From the NCBI GenBank assembly GCA_027317045.1, contig DAHVFI010000279.1, positions 1-6,679 of the forward strand: a stretch of DNA of 6,679 bases, in the 5' to 3' direction. The stretch comes from Gammaproteobacteria bacterium. Lineage in GTDB: Bacteria; Pseudomonadota; Gammaproteobacteria; Natronospirales; REEB76. The notes beneath the pieces are model-generated. The model was not told the origin of the DNA and did not search any database. It saw nothing but the letters and a program-made list of their open reading frames with translations. Position numbers and translations under genes: made by a program. Positions 1 to 6,558 of this stretch are shown in pieces; position 1 is the first letter of the stretch, and every line of letters begins with the position of its first letter.

Positions 1-230
1 TCGCCGAGGTGTATGCGGTGCGCCGCGATCCGGACAACACATTCAAATGGCTGGACCGCGCTTGGGCCAATCGCGACGCCGGCATCCAGCAACTGCATTA
101 CGACCCCTTGTTACTGCGCTACAAGGGCGACCCGCGCTTCGCGGCGTTCTGCAAAACGGTGGGACTGCCCGCGCCGGACGGGACATTGCCGAACGCGACG
201 GCGGCAACCGCGCTTAACACCGGCATGTAG
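1..230 (+). CDS. C-terminal end of a TPR-type protein (5' partial)
   Basis: The reading frame is open from base 3 and ends at the TAG at 228-230; the true start lies left of the window. About 75 residues are visible. The segment with FKWLDRAWANRDAG, then DPLLLRYKGDPRFAAFC and VGLP, is the kind of ending often found on TPR-containing proteins, such as CadC-like transcription regulators, adenylate cyclase-like proteins or Ser/Thr kinases with C-terminal TPR repeats. In these the last TPR helix pair is followed by a 'DP...L..DPRF..L....GLP' stretch. That match is from memory of the family; the N-terminal effector domain is not visible, so the role cannot be stated. The last 15 or so residues are low-complexity (Ala, Thr, Asn). 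The stop codon lies inside the terminal arm of the palindromic repeat that starts at 226, so the repeat may have set the present C-terminus. The gene converges with rlmB. Confidence 0.65.
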   Translation, partial: AEVYAVRRDPDNTFKWLDRAWANRDAGIQQLHYDPLLLRYKGDPRFAAFCKTVGLPAPDGTLPNATAATALNTGM

Positions 231-310
231 GTTGGAGTGGGCGAAGCGAACCCCGACAATATTGTTCGAATATTTGTCGGGTTTCGGCCATTGCCTCAAC
301 TCGACCTACA
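226..310. repeat. REP/MITE-like imperfect palindrome of about 85 bases
   Basis: The outer arms are TGTAGGTTGGAGT at 226-238 and ACTCGACCTACA at 299-310, which are reverse complements apart from one mismatch and one indel. The centre carries a second stem, CCCGACAA-TATT at 252-263 against AATATTTGTCGGG at 269-281, with one extra base on the right side. The left arm continues as GGGCGAAGCGAACCCC. The general form (GTAGGTTGG, then GCGAAGCGAA, then a central hairpin and a mirror arm) resembles short palindromic elements scattered between genes in many proteobacteria. That likeness is from memory. No protein is encoded. As an RNA it would fold into a long hairpin and may terminate or protect the transcript of the upstream gene. 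Confidence 0.75.
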
Positions 311-331
311 TTTTCGGCAAATCTGTTTGAA

Positions 332-482
332 GTAGGGTGCGCTTGCGCACCGGAAATTTTTATTTCCCTCACCTCCACCCACGGCAACTGCTCCCGGCGT
401 TGCTCTAGCTCTTGCATCCATGCAGTCGTCTCCCTCAAAGGGAGATAAGATTAAACAAAGATGGTGCGCAAACGCACCCTAC
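332..482. repeat. 151-base element bounded by 20-base inverted repeats
   Basis: The left end GTAGGGTGCGCTTGCGCACC (332-351) and the right end GGTGCGCAAACGCACCCTAC (463-482) are reverse complements at 19 of 20 positions. Each end is also internally near-palindromic (GGTGCGC..GCGCACC). Between them lie about 110 bases with a small hairpin, CTCCCT / AGGGAG around CAA at 430-444. No convincing protein is encoded inside and no clear target-site duplication is visible. It looks like a non-autonomous miniature element or paired REP elements (a BIME-like pair). A 74-codon frame crosses it on the minus strand but has no family features. Confidence 0.7.
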
Positions 483-488
483 ACACTA

Positions 489-508
489 TCGCCTCAACTC
501 GATTTACA
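489..508 (+). repeat. Partial second copy of the 291-310 repeat end
   Basis: The 20 bases here match 291-310 at 17 positions, with the shared core GCCTCAACTCGA followed by TACA. The two copies flank the 332-482 element, so the inner element is bracketed by direct copies of the outer element's right end. This suggests nested or tandem repeat insertion, but a single short match cannot tell which. Confidence 0.55.
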
Positions 509-510
509 TG

Positions 511-853
511 TCTGCAAGGCTCTGCGGAGCCCAAAAGGTCTAAGAGCAAGATATGCCCGATGGTGCGCGCTTGTTTCCTGTACCCGTAGAGTGGGCTGAG
601 CACTGGAGCGCGCGAGGATCAGGCCGCGAAGCGGGCGAAGCCAGGGATGGCGAGCCTTCGCAGCGGGCCAGGACGGGCCGCCTGCAAAACCCCTAACGTG
701 CGAAGCGCGCAAGGCAGCCGTCGTCACCGGCGGCCCGCTCTCCGGGCGATTTCCTTTGGGTACTTTACTTGTTCGCACAAGGAAAGTGCCTCGTCGTGCG
801 GGGACGAAACCCCGCTATCTTGATACAGCTCGCGGCCGCGGGCCACACAAAAA
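511..853. repeat. Hairpin-rich extragenic element next to the rlmB stop
   Basis: This stretch of about 340 bases has no credible gene. It holds a chain of inverted repeats: GGCTC/GAGCC at 518-531, GCCCG/CGGGC at 733-747, ACTTTACTTGT/ACAAGGAAAGT (10 of 11 pairs, 4-base loop) at 762-787, and GCGGGG/CCCCGC at 798-815. It also has the self-complementary CGCGGCCGCG at 831-840. Read on the minus strand, the CTTTCCTTGTGCGAACAAG...AAAGTACCCAAAGG region resembles a widespread proteobacterial extragenic repeat that generates spurious reading frames. That resemblance is from memory. It lies immediately downstream of rlmB on the minus strand and could fold in the 3' end of that transcript; no run of T follows the hairpins, so a classical intrinsic terminator is not evident. 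Confidence 0.5.
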
Positions 854-1600
854 TCACTTTTGAATGCCGCGCTGCCTGACGGCCTCAAACAACGCCACCC
901 CGGTAGCCACGGAAACATTCAGGCTCTCCACGCCGCCTGCCATGGGGATGCAAGCGAGAAAATCGCATTCCGCCTTGCTCAGACGCCTAAGTCCCGAGCC
1001 CTCGGCGCCCAACACCAGCGCCAGCGGTCCCTTGAGATCCAGTTCATACAGCGTTTCACGCGCCTCGCCCGCCAGGCCCACCAGCCAGATATTTTGTTGC
1101 TTGAGCCAGCGCAAGGTGCGCGCCAGGTTGGTCACCTGGAAAAACGGAATCATCTCCGCCGCACCGGCCGCCGCCTTGCGCACCGCCGGCGTCAGCTCCG
1201 CCGCCCGGTCCTTGGGCGCAATCACCGCTTGCACGCCGGCGGCGTTGGCGCTGCGCAGACAAGCACCCAGATTATGAGGATCCTGCACGCCGTCCAGCAC
1301 CAAAAAAAACGCCGGTGATGTGAGTGTGGTCAAAAAGGCCTCGAGATCGTGCTCGTCACCCGCCTGTACGGCCCCCGCGTCCGCCACCACCCCCTGATGC
1401 CGGCCATCGGCCGTGAGTTTATCGAGTTTATCGCGCGCTACACGCTGCACCGGGACGCCCTGTTCGGCGGCCTTGGCCAGCAATCCATCCAGACGCGCAT
1501 CCTGGCGGCTGTCCTGCACCCATAACTGCCGCACCGGCCGGTGGCGCTCGAACAGCGCCATGACCGCATGCAACCCATACACGAGGTTTTCGCCGCCCAT
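854..1600 (-). CDS. rlmB: 23S rRNA (guanosine-2'-O-)-methyltransferase RlmB
   Basis: This 248-residue protein (E. coli RlmB is about 243) belongs to the SpoU/TrmH (SPOUT) family and transfers a methyl group from S-adenosylmethionine to the 2'-OH of G2251 in the 23S rRNA peptidyl-transferase P loop. The N-terminal domain (about residues 5-75, GGENLVYGLHAV) is the RNA-binding substrate domain. The catalytic knot shows all three SPOUT motifs: motif 1 DPHNLGACLRSA at 107-118 (N110, R116), motif 2 VLGAEGSGLR at 196-205 (E200) and motif 3 IPMAGGVESLNVSVA at 218-232 (N228). The gene starts with ATG two bases after the rnr stop (TGA-AC-ATG). The upstream sequence has only a weak Shine-Dalgarno, so translation is probably coupled to rnr. 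It looks intact and functional. Confidence 0.97.
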   Translation of the reverse strand: MGGENLVYGLHAVMALFERHRPVRQLWVQDSRQDARLDGLLAKAAEQGVPVQRVARDKLDKLTADGRHQGVVADAGAVQAGDEHDLEAFLTTLTSPAFFLVLDGVQDPHNLGACLRSANAAGVQAVIAPKDRAAELTPAVRKAAAGAAEMIPFFQVTNLARTLRWLKQQNIWLVGLAGEARETLYELDLKGPLALVLGAEGSGLRRLSKAECDFLACIPMAGGVESLNVSVATGVALFEAVRQRGIQK

Positions 1601-1602
1601 GT

Positions 1603-3864
1603 TCAGCGTTTCTTGCGCCGGGATTTTTTGGAATGACGTGCCACCGGCCGCTGACTGCGTGTTGCATGCGTCGCGGTGACCGGTTCGAAATCAATCTTGT
1701 GTTCTTCCAAATTCACATTGCTGACACGCACACGGATGGGGTCCGTCAAACGGTAGATGCGGCCAGAGCGCTCGCCGATCATGCGATGGCCAGCCGCGTC
1801 ATGGGAATAATAATCGCTGGGCAGGGAAGTCACGTGGATCAAACCTTCCACATATAGCTCCTTCAATTGCACGAACAAACCGAAGGGCAGCACGCTGGTA
1901 ATAAAGCCTTCGAACTCTTCGCCCACTTTGTCTTGCATGTATTCCGCCTTGAGCCAATCCGTGGCATCGCGGGCGGCTTCGTCGGCACGCCGCTCGGTCA
2001 TGGAACAATGACTGCCCAGGTTCTCCATCTGCGTCACGGAATAATGGAAATTCCTGGCGCTGCCGCCCTGCAGCACATGCCGGATGGCGCGGTGCACCAG
2101 CAGGTCCGGATAGCGCCGGATAGGTGAGGTGAAATGCGCATAATGGCCCAGGGCTAGGCCGAAATGGCCGACATTGCCGGGGCTGTACACGGCTTGCGAC
2201 AAAGAGCGCAGCAGCACCGTTTGGATAAGGGCCTTGTCCGGCCGCGCCTTCACTTTTTCCAGCAGCTTCGCATAGTGCGTGGCTTCGGGCTTCTGACCAC
2301 CACCCAGGGAAAGACCAAGGCTACCGAGAAACAGGCGCACTTCCTTGAGGCCATCCACCTCCGGACCGGCGTGCACACGGAAGAGCGTGGGTATCTGGTG
2401 TTTCTCCAGAAAGCGCGCCGTTTCAACATTGGCGGCAATCATGCACTCTTCGATCAGCCTGTGAGCGTCGTTGCGCACCAACGGTTTGATGGCGGCGACC
2501 TTGCGATCCTCGCCGAAGATCACGCGCGTCTCGGTACTGTCGAAATCAATGGCGCCGCGCTTGGCCCGTGCTTTGGCCAAGGCATGATAAACGCTATACA
2601 GGTTCTCAAGGTGAGGCAACAGCTGCGCATACTCGCGTCGCAGTTTTTCATCCTTATCCACCAGGATGCCGGCCACCTGTGTATAGGTAAAGCGCGCCGC
2701 CGAATGCATCAAGCCTTCGTGAAAATGCGCGCGGCTGATATGGCCTTCCGCGCTTATCTGCATTTCACAAACCATGCAGAGACGATCCACCATCGGATTG
2801 ATGGAACACAGGCCGTTGGAAAGCACTTCCGGCAGCATGGGAATCACACGGTCCGGGAAATACACCGAAGTACCGCGATTACGCGCTTCCAGATCCAGCG
2901 CGCTGCCGGGCTGCACGTAATGAGAAACATCGGCGATGGCTACCAGCAAACGGAAGCTATCGCCCCTGCGTTCGCAATAGACGGCATCGTCGAAATCGCG
3001 CGCATCTTCGCCGTCGATGGTCACCAGCGGCGTGCTGCGCAGATCCAGGCGCCCCTGCTTTGAGGCTTCCGGTACCGATTCATCAAAGGCACGCATTTCC
3101 CGCTGCACATCCACCGGCCAGTCATGCGGCAATCCATGGGCGTGCACCGCCAGCTCCACCTCCATGCCCGGCGCATGACGCTCACCCAGGATGCGTGTCA
3201 CCCGGCCGATGGGTTCACTTTGTTTGTCCGGCTGTTGCGTAAGTTCCACCACCACCATCTGGCCGGGACGGGCGCCGTTGCGCTCCGTGATGGGCACCAG
3301 TACCGTGTGGGCGATGCGCGAATTGTCCGGCTGCACGAAGCTCACGCCATGCTCTTCCACGTAACGCCCCGCCACTTCGTGGGTGTTGCGCTCCAGCACG
3401 TCCACCAATGAACCTTCCGTGCGGCCGCGCGCATCCCGTCCCTGCACCCTTACCAGCGCCCGATCGCCGTGCATGAGCGTGCGCATCTGGCGCGGCGGCA
3501 GAAACACGTCATCGCCGCCTTCGTCGGGCTTCAGAAATCCGAAGCCGTCCCGGTGGCCGATGACCGTGCCCGCCACCAGCGGCAGGAGTTTCACCAGGCA
3601 GTATTCGTCACGGCGGTTCTGCACCAATTGGCCGTCCCGCAGCATGGCCGCCAGTCGCCGGCTCAGGGCTTCGAGTTCGTCGGTATGCTGGAGATGCAGA
3701 TCCTGCGAGAGCCGCTCGAAGCGCAGTGGTTTACCCGCCTTTTCCAGCCAATGCAGGATCGCTTCGCGGCTGGGGATGGGACGTGCGTACTTCTGCGCCT
3801 CGCGTTCCGCATAGGGATCGTGGGGGCGGCGCGCCGCTTTTTGTGATTTTGGTTTTTTCTTCAT
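1603..3864 (-). CDS. rnr: Ribonuclease R
   Basis: This 753-residue processive 3'-to-5' exoribonuclease of the RNB (RNase II) family degrades structured RNA and acts in rRNA quality control, mRNA decay and trans-translation in the cytoplasm. The order is family-typical: a winged-helix domain (about residues 28-92, IPSREAILHWLEKAG), two cold-shock domains (about 95-240), the RNB catalytic domain (about 270-600), an S1 domain (about 645-727) and a short basic tail ending KKSRRKKR. The metal-binding motif TIDGEDARDFDDAV (282-295) has all four Asp (D284, D290, D292, D293), and HFTSPIRRYPDLLVHR (577-592) is intact. The tail after S1 is about 26 residues, shorter than in E. coli (813 residues overall). 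An in-frame TAA lies 15 bases before the ATG, so this start is the earliest possible. No clear Shine-Dalgarno is present; the first codons are A-rich instead. I see no strong minus-strand promoter in the upstream gap. Confidence 0.98.
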   Translation of the reverse strand: MKKKPKSQKAARRPHDPYAEREAQKYARPIPSREAILHWLEKAGKPLRFERLSQDLHLQHTDELEALSRRLAAMLRDGQLVQNRRDEYCLVKLLPLVAGTVIGHRDGFGFLKPDEGGDDVFLPPRQMRTLMHGDRALVRVQGRDARGRTEGSLVDVLERNTHEVAGRYVEEHGVSFVQPDNSRIAHTVLVPITERNGARPGQMVVVELTQQPDKQSEPIGRVTRILGERHAPGMEVELAVHAHGLPHDWPVDVQREMRAFDESVPEASKQGRLDLRSTPLVTIDGEDARDFDDAVYCERRGDSFRLLVAIADVSHYVQPGSALDLEARNRGTSVYFPDRVIPMLPEVLSNGLCSINPMVDRLCMVCEMQISAEGHISRAHFHEGLMHSAARFTYTQVAGILVDKDEKLRREYAQLLPHLENLYSVYHALAKARAKRGAIDFDSTETRVIFGEDRKVAAIKPLVRNDAHRLIEECMIAANVETARFLEKHQIPTLFRVHAGPEVDGLKEVRLFLGSLGLSLGGGQKPEATHYAKLLEKVKARPDKALIQTVLLRSLSQAVYSPGNVGHFGLALGHYAHFTSPIRRYPDLLVHRAIRHVLQGGSARNFHYSVTQMENLGSHCSMTERRADEAARDATDWLKAEYMQDKVGEEFEGFITSVLPFGLFVQLKELYVEGLIHVTSLPSDYYSHDAAGHRMIGERSGRIYRLTDPIRVRVSNVNLEEHKIDFEPVTATHATRSQRPVARHSKKSRRKKR

Positions 3865-3893
3865 GCAATGAGTGACTTAGGTAAAGCGTGACA

Positions 3894-3922
3894 TTGACAC
3901 AATGGGACGCTGTCGGTAAAGT
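3894..3922 (+). promoter_or_regulatory. Sigma70-type promoter of tRNA-Leu
   Basis: A perfect -35 box TTGACA (3894-3899) is followed after exactly 17 bases by TAAAGT (3917-3922), a 4-of-6 match to TATAAT. The bases just after (GCCGCCC, 3924-3930) form a GC-rich discriminator of the type linked to growth-rate and stringent control of stable RNA. The start site would fall near 3929-3931, about 30 bases before the tRNA. A small hairpin, CCAAAT/ATTTGG (3932-3950), lies in the resulting 5' leader. The promoter lies 30 bases upstream of the divergent rnr start. Confidence 0.65.
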
Positions 3923-3959
3923 GCCGCCCTCCCAAATTGGCTGTATTTGGCCTGCCCCT

Positions 3960-4044
<85 letters not shown>

Positions 4045-4065
4045 ACCATTCAGTTCATGCTCAGA

Positions 4066-4117
4066 TGCTGCATTCAATAATTTGAGATGCAGCACACCAC
4101 ACTGTGCGTTTATCTTT
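4066..4117. terminator. Hairpins between tRNA-Leu and purA, possible terminator
   Basis: TGCTGCAT (4066-4073) pairs with ATGCAGCA (4087-4094), and the stem extends inward with TCAA (4074-4077) and TTGA (4082-4085) around a TAAT loop, leaving one bulged G. This gives 12 pairs in total. A second small stem, GCACA/TGTGC (4092-4107), overlaps its edge and is followed on the plus strand by a U-rich GTTTATCTTT. The large hairpin lacks a T run on either strand, so it may only stabilise or mark the 3' ends of the tRNA precursor and of purA mRNA, which converge here. Confidence 0.4.
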
Positions 4118-4125
4118 ACTGATAC

Positions 4126-5427
4126 TCAATCAAACGGATGTTTCAATACGATGGTCTGGGCGCGGTCCGGGCCGGTGGAGATGATATCCAGCGGCACGCC
4201 CATGAGTTCCTCGATCTTCTTGAGATAGGCGCGGGCGTTTTCCGGCAATTCCCTGTATTGCGTGAGCCCGACCGTGGACGTTTTCCAGCCGGGCATGTCC
4301 ACATACACCGGCTCCGACTCCGCGAAGCTTTCCGCACCCATGGAGGCAACGGTAACCTCGCCCTTTGATGTCTTGTAGGCCACGCAGATACGGATGCTAT
4401 CGAGGCCGTCCAGCACATCCAGCTTGGTGATACATAAACTCGTGACACTGTTGTTGATGATTGAACGCTTCAGCGCCACCACGTCGAACCAGCCGCAGCG
4501 GCGCGGCTGGCCGGTGACCGAGCCGAATTCATGGCCGCGGCGCGCCAGATGCTCGCCCATGGCGTCGAACAATTCCGTGGGCATCGGGCCCTCGCCTACG
4601 CGCGTGGTGTAGGCCTTGACGATACCCAGCACCTGATCGAAATACAGCGGTCCCAGACCGGTGCCGGTGGCCGCACCGCCGGCGGTGGTGTTGGATGAGG
4701 TGACGTAAGGATAGGTGCCGTGATCCACGTCCAGCAACGCGCCCTGGGCGCCTTCGAACAGCATATTTTCGCCGCGCCGGCGCAGCGCGTCCAACAAAGG
4801 CGTGATATCCACGATCATGGGTTCCAGCACCGGCACCAACGCCAGATAATCCTCCAGGGTTTTCTGGAAGGCCACCGGCTCCGCGTGGAAATAGTTCTTG
4901 AGGATGAAATTGTGGTAATCCAGCACTTCACCCAGTTTGGCGGCGAAGCGCTCGCGGTGGAAAAGATCAGCCACGCGCACCGCGCGGCGCGCGATCTTGT
5001 CTTCATAGGCCGGACCGATGCCGCGGCCGGTGGTGCCGATCTTGCCGGCGCCCTTGGCCTGTTCACGCGCCTTATCCAGCGCCACATGGGACGGCAGGAT
5101 CAGCGGACAAGCCGGCGATATCTTCAGGCGCTCGCGCGCCGGCACACCCTTGGCTTCCAGCATGTTGATTTCTTCCAGCAGTGCCGTGGGCGACAGCACC
5201 ACACCGTTGCCGATGAGGCACTGCACGTTAGCGCGCAACACCCCGGAAGGAATCAGCTTGAGGATGGTCTTCTCGCCGTTGATCACCAGCGTGTGACCGG
5301 CATTGTGTCCGCCCTGGAAGCGCACCACCGCCGCCACCCGGTCCGTAAGCCAATCCACCACCTTGCCTTTGCCCTCGTCGCCCCACTGGGTGCCGATGAC
5401 GATGAGGTTCTTGCCCGTTTTGCTCAC
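4126..5427 (-). CDS. purA: Adenylosuccinate synthetase
   Basis: This 433-residue enzyme (E. coli 432) joins IMP and aspartate using GTP to form adenylosuccinate, the first committed step to AMP, in the cytoplasm. Visible motifs are the P loop WGDEGKGK (15-22, with D17 matching the catalytic Asp), GGHNAGHT (39-46, with H45 the catalytic His), GTTGRGIGPAYEDK (131-144, IMP binding), FEGAQGALLDVDHGTYPYVT (224-243), NTTAGG (246-251), TKLDVLDG (334-341, guanine recognition) and STGPDR (417-422). One oddity is the aspartate/IMP loop, which reads TGQPRRCGW (305-313); Q307 stands where family members usually have Arg. The start is GTG at 5427, chosen because a strong GGGGAG Shine-Dalgarno sits 6 bases upstream and the N-terminus then has family length. 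It follows the DUF2065 gene by 19 bases, which points to one transcript with hflKC. Confidence 0.98.
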   Translation of the reverse strand: MSKTGKNLIVIGTQWGDEGKGKVVDWLTDRVAAVVRFQGGHNAGHTLVINGEKTILKLIPSGVLRANVQCLIGNGVVLSPTALLEEINMLEAKGVPARERLKISPACPLILPSHVALDKAREQAKGAGKIGTTGRGIGPAYEDKIARRAVRVADLFHRERFAAKLGEVLDYHNFILKNYFHAEPVAFQKTLEDYLALVPVLEPMIVDITPLLDALRRRGENMLFEGAQGALLDVDHGTYPYVTSSNTTAGGAATGTGLGPLYFDQVLGIVKAYTTRVGEGPMPTELFDAMGEHLARRGHEFGSVTGQPRRCGWFDVVALKRSIINNSVTSLCITKLDVLDGLDSIRICVAYKTSKGEVTVASMGAESFAESEPVYVDMPGWKTSTVGLTQYRELPENARAYLKKIEELMGVPLDIISTGPDRAQTIVLKHPFD

Positions 5428-5433
5428 CCGCTA

Positions 5434-5439
5434 CTCCCC
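5434..5439 (-). promoter_or_regulatory. Ribosome binding site deciding the purA GTG start
   Basis: On the minus strand GGGGAG lies 6 bases before the GTG at 5427-5425, ideal spacing. The ATG at 5447-5445 is out of frame with purA and opens only a 7-codon frame, so it is not the purA start. Confidence 0.8.
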
Positions 5440-5446
5440 GATTCCA

Positions 5447-5641
5447 TCAGAACAGATTGCGCGCCAGATACAGCAGAATAACGCCCACGATCATGCTCGC
5501 CAGACCGGCAATACGCAGTACCCGGTCATTGGCCTGAGCGACCGCCGCCAAAGCCTGCCGGAAGCTGCGCGGATTGAGGAACGGCAGGATGCCTTCTATT
5601 ACCAGCATCAGGCCAATCGCAGTCAATAACGCCAGCCACAT
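5447..5641 (-). CDS. DUF2065 small inner-membrane protein (YjeT-like)
   Basis: This 64-residue protein has two predicted membrane helices (about residues 2-21 and 42-60) joined by a short polar, basic loop (NPRSFRQALAAVAQANDR). The segment EGILPFLNP at 16-24 and the final IVGVILLYLARNLF are typical of DUF2065, the family of E. coli YjeT (about 65 residues), normally found between hflC and purA. The function is not known; a role beside HflKC/FtsH is only suggested by position. A TTG at 5647 would add two residues, but the AGGGGGA at 5648-5654 is 6 bases from the ATG at 5641 and abuts the TTG, so I chose the ATG. It starts 14 bases after the hflC stop. Confidence 0.9.
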   Translation of the reverse strand: MWLALLTAIGLMLVIEGILPFLNPRSFRQALAAVAQANDRVLRIAGLASMIVGVILLYLARNLF

Positions 5642-5647
5642 GCACAA

Positions 5648-5654
5648 TCCCCCT
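5648..5654 (-). promoter_or_regulatory. Ribosome binding site of the DUF2065 gene
   Basis: AGGGGGA on the minus strand is placed 6 bases before the ATG at 5641 and directly against the alternative TTG at 5647. This decides the start in favour of ATG. Confidence 0.75.
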
Positions 5655-5655
5655 A

Positions 5656-6558
5656 TCAGTGGTGTCGTTTGACCGCCGCCTCAAGTCCGTCGAAGTACCT
5701 CAGGAACCCGCTATCCGGCCCCAGCACGATCACGCTGTTATTCTTCTTGAGGGTGCGCCGGTAGGCCTGCAGCCTCAGATAGAAACGGAAGAACTCCGGA
5801 TCCTGCTGATAGGCATGCGCATAAATCGCCGCGGCATCCGCGTCCGCCTGGCCGCGAATTTTCTGCGCCTGGATGTCCGCCTGCGCAAGCATCAGCGCCC
5901 GCTGCTGATCCGCCCTGGCCCGAATGGCATCGGCGCTGGCGGTGCCCTGAACACGGATCTGCGCGGCGTTATCGGATTGGGCTGAACGCATGCGCTCGTA
6001 TATTGTGGACAGTTGCTCCTGCGGCAGGCTGAGCGCCGTAATGTAAACCGCCCGTACCGTCACGCCAAGCGCCTGCAAGTGTGAGTCAAGGCGGGCGGGC
6101 AAGCCCCCGGTCAGTGCGTCATTCTTGTCCACCAGCAATTCGGCGGCAGTATGTGCGGCGAACAGCTTATTCAGCATTGGCGTGAGTGCCTCGTTGATGC
6201 GGCGCGCGCCGCTGCTTTCGTCGCAGCCGGTGGCATGGCAAAAGGCGGTGGCATCGCTGACGCGCCATACCGCAGCATAGCCCGCTTCCAGGCTCTTGCC
6301 GTCCGCGCTTACCAGTTTCAAACGGCCGCCGTTCTGATGCCCGCTGTCCAGGGTGATCCAGTGATCGTGCAACCCCAGAATCTGGCCGATGAAAGGCAAC
6401 CTGAAATGCAGGCCGGGCTTGAGGCCGGTTGCGCTCACCGTGCCGGCGCGCAAGCGCACGCCCATCTGACCTTGCCGAACAATGCTTACGCTTTGGCTGA
6501 TGAGTATCAATAGGCCGACGGCGATGATGAAACTAACGAGAGAACGATGCAGCGACAT
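5656..6558 (-). CDS. hflC: HflC, SPFH/band-7 modulator of FtsH protease
   Basis: This 300-residue protein is shorter than E. coli HflC (334). It has an N-terminal membrane anchor (about residues 7-24), an SPFH domain outside the membrane (about 25-190) and a helical C-terminal region (about 185-270). In E. coli HflK and HflC form a large cage around FtsH and adjust its proteolysis of membrane proteins. Family marks include GLKPGLHFRLPFIGQI (45-60), WRVSD (98-102), LPQEQLSTIYERMR (178-191), KIRGQADADAAAIYAHAYQQ (233-252) and DPEFFRFYLRLQAYRRTL (253-270). The sequence is unusual: the usual Glu/Arg-rich stretch after YERMR is mostly small and Gln/Asp residues (SAQSDNAAQIRVQGTASADA), and the SPFH domain carries Cys107 and Cys112. 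The ATG at 6558 overlaps the hflK stop (TGATG) and has AGGGGGA 7 bases upstream, better than the GTG one codon earlier. Confidence 0.9.
   Translation of the reverse strand: MSLHRSLVSFIIAVGLLILISQSVSIVRQGQMGVRLRAGTVSATGLKPGLHFRLPFIGQILGLHDHWITLDSGHQNGGRLKLVSADGKSLEAGYAAVWRVSDATAFCHATGCDESSGARRINEALTPMLNKLFAAHTAAELLVDKNDALTGGLPARLDSHLQALGVTVRAVYITALSLPQEQLSTIYERMRSAQSDNAAQIRVQGTASADAIRARADQQRALMLAQADIQAQKIRGQADADAAAIYAHAYQQDPEFFRFYLRLQAYRRTLKKNNSVIVLGPDSGFLRYFDGLEAAVKRHH

Noticed and set aside
214..438. 74-codon minus-strand frame across the palindromes
   Set aside because: It runs through two inverted-repeat elements and has no recognisable family. Base pairing explains the sequence better than coding.
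332..482. CRISPR-like pair of repeats
   Set aside because: The 20-base copies are inverted rather than direct, there are only two, and the spacing of about 110 bases does not fit a CRISPR array.
494..918. Two short minus-strand frames (64 and 94 codons) downstream of and overlapping rlmB
   Set aside because: They cover the hairpin-rich repeat and have no domain or ribosome binding site. They look like the usual spurious frames of such repeats.
2164..3063. 299-codon open frame on the plus strand opposite rnr
   Set aside because: It is fully antisense to a well-supported RNase R with intact motifs. The peptide is His/Gln/Arg-rich without family features, as expected of a GC-rich antisense shadow.
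4720..5481. 253-codon open frame on the plus strand opposite purA
   Set aside because: It is antisense to purA, and the composition (many His, Gln, Arg) fits the complement of normal codons. No start signal or domain is visible.
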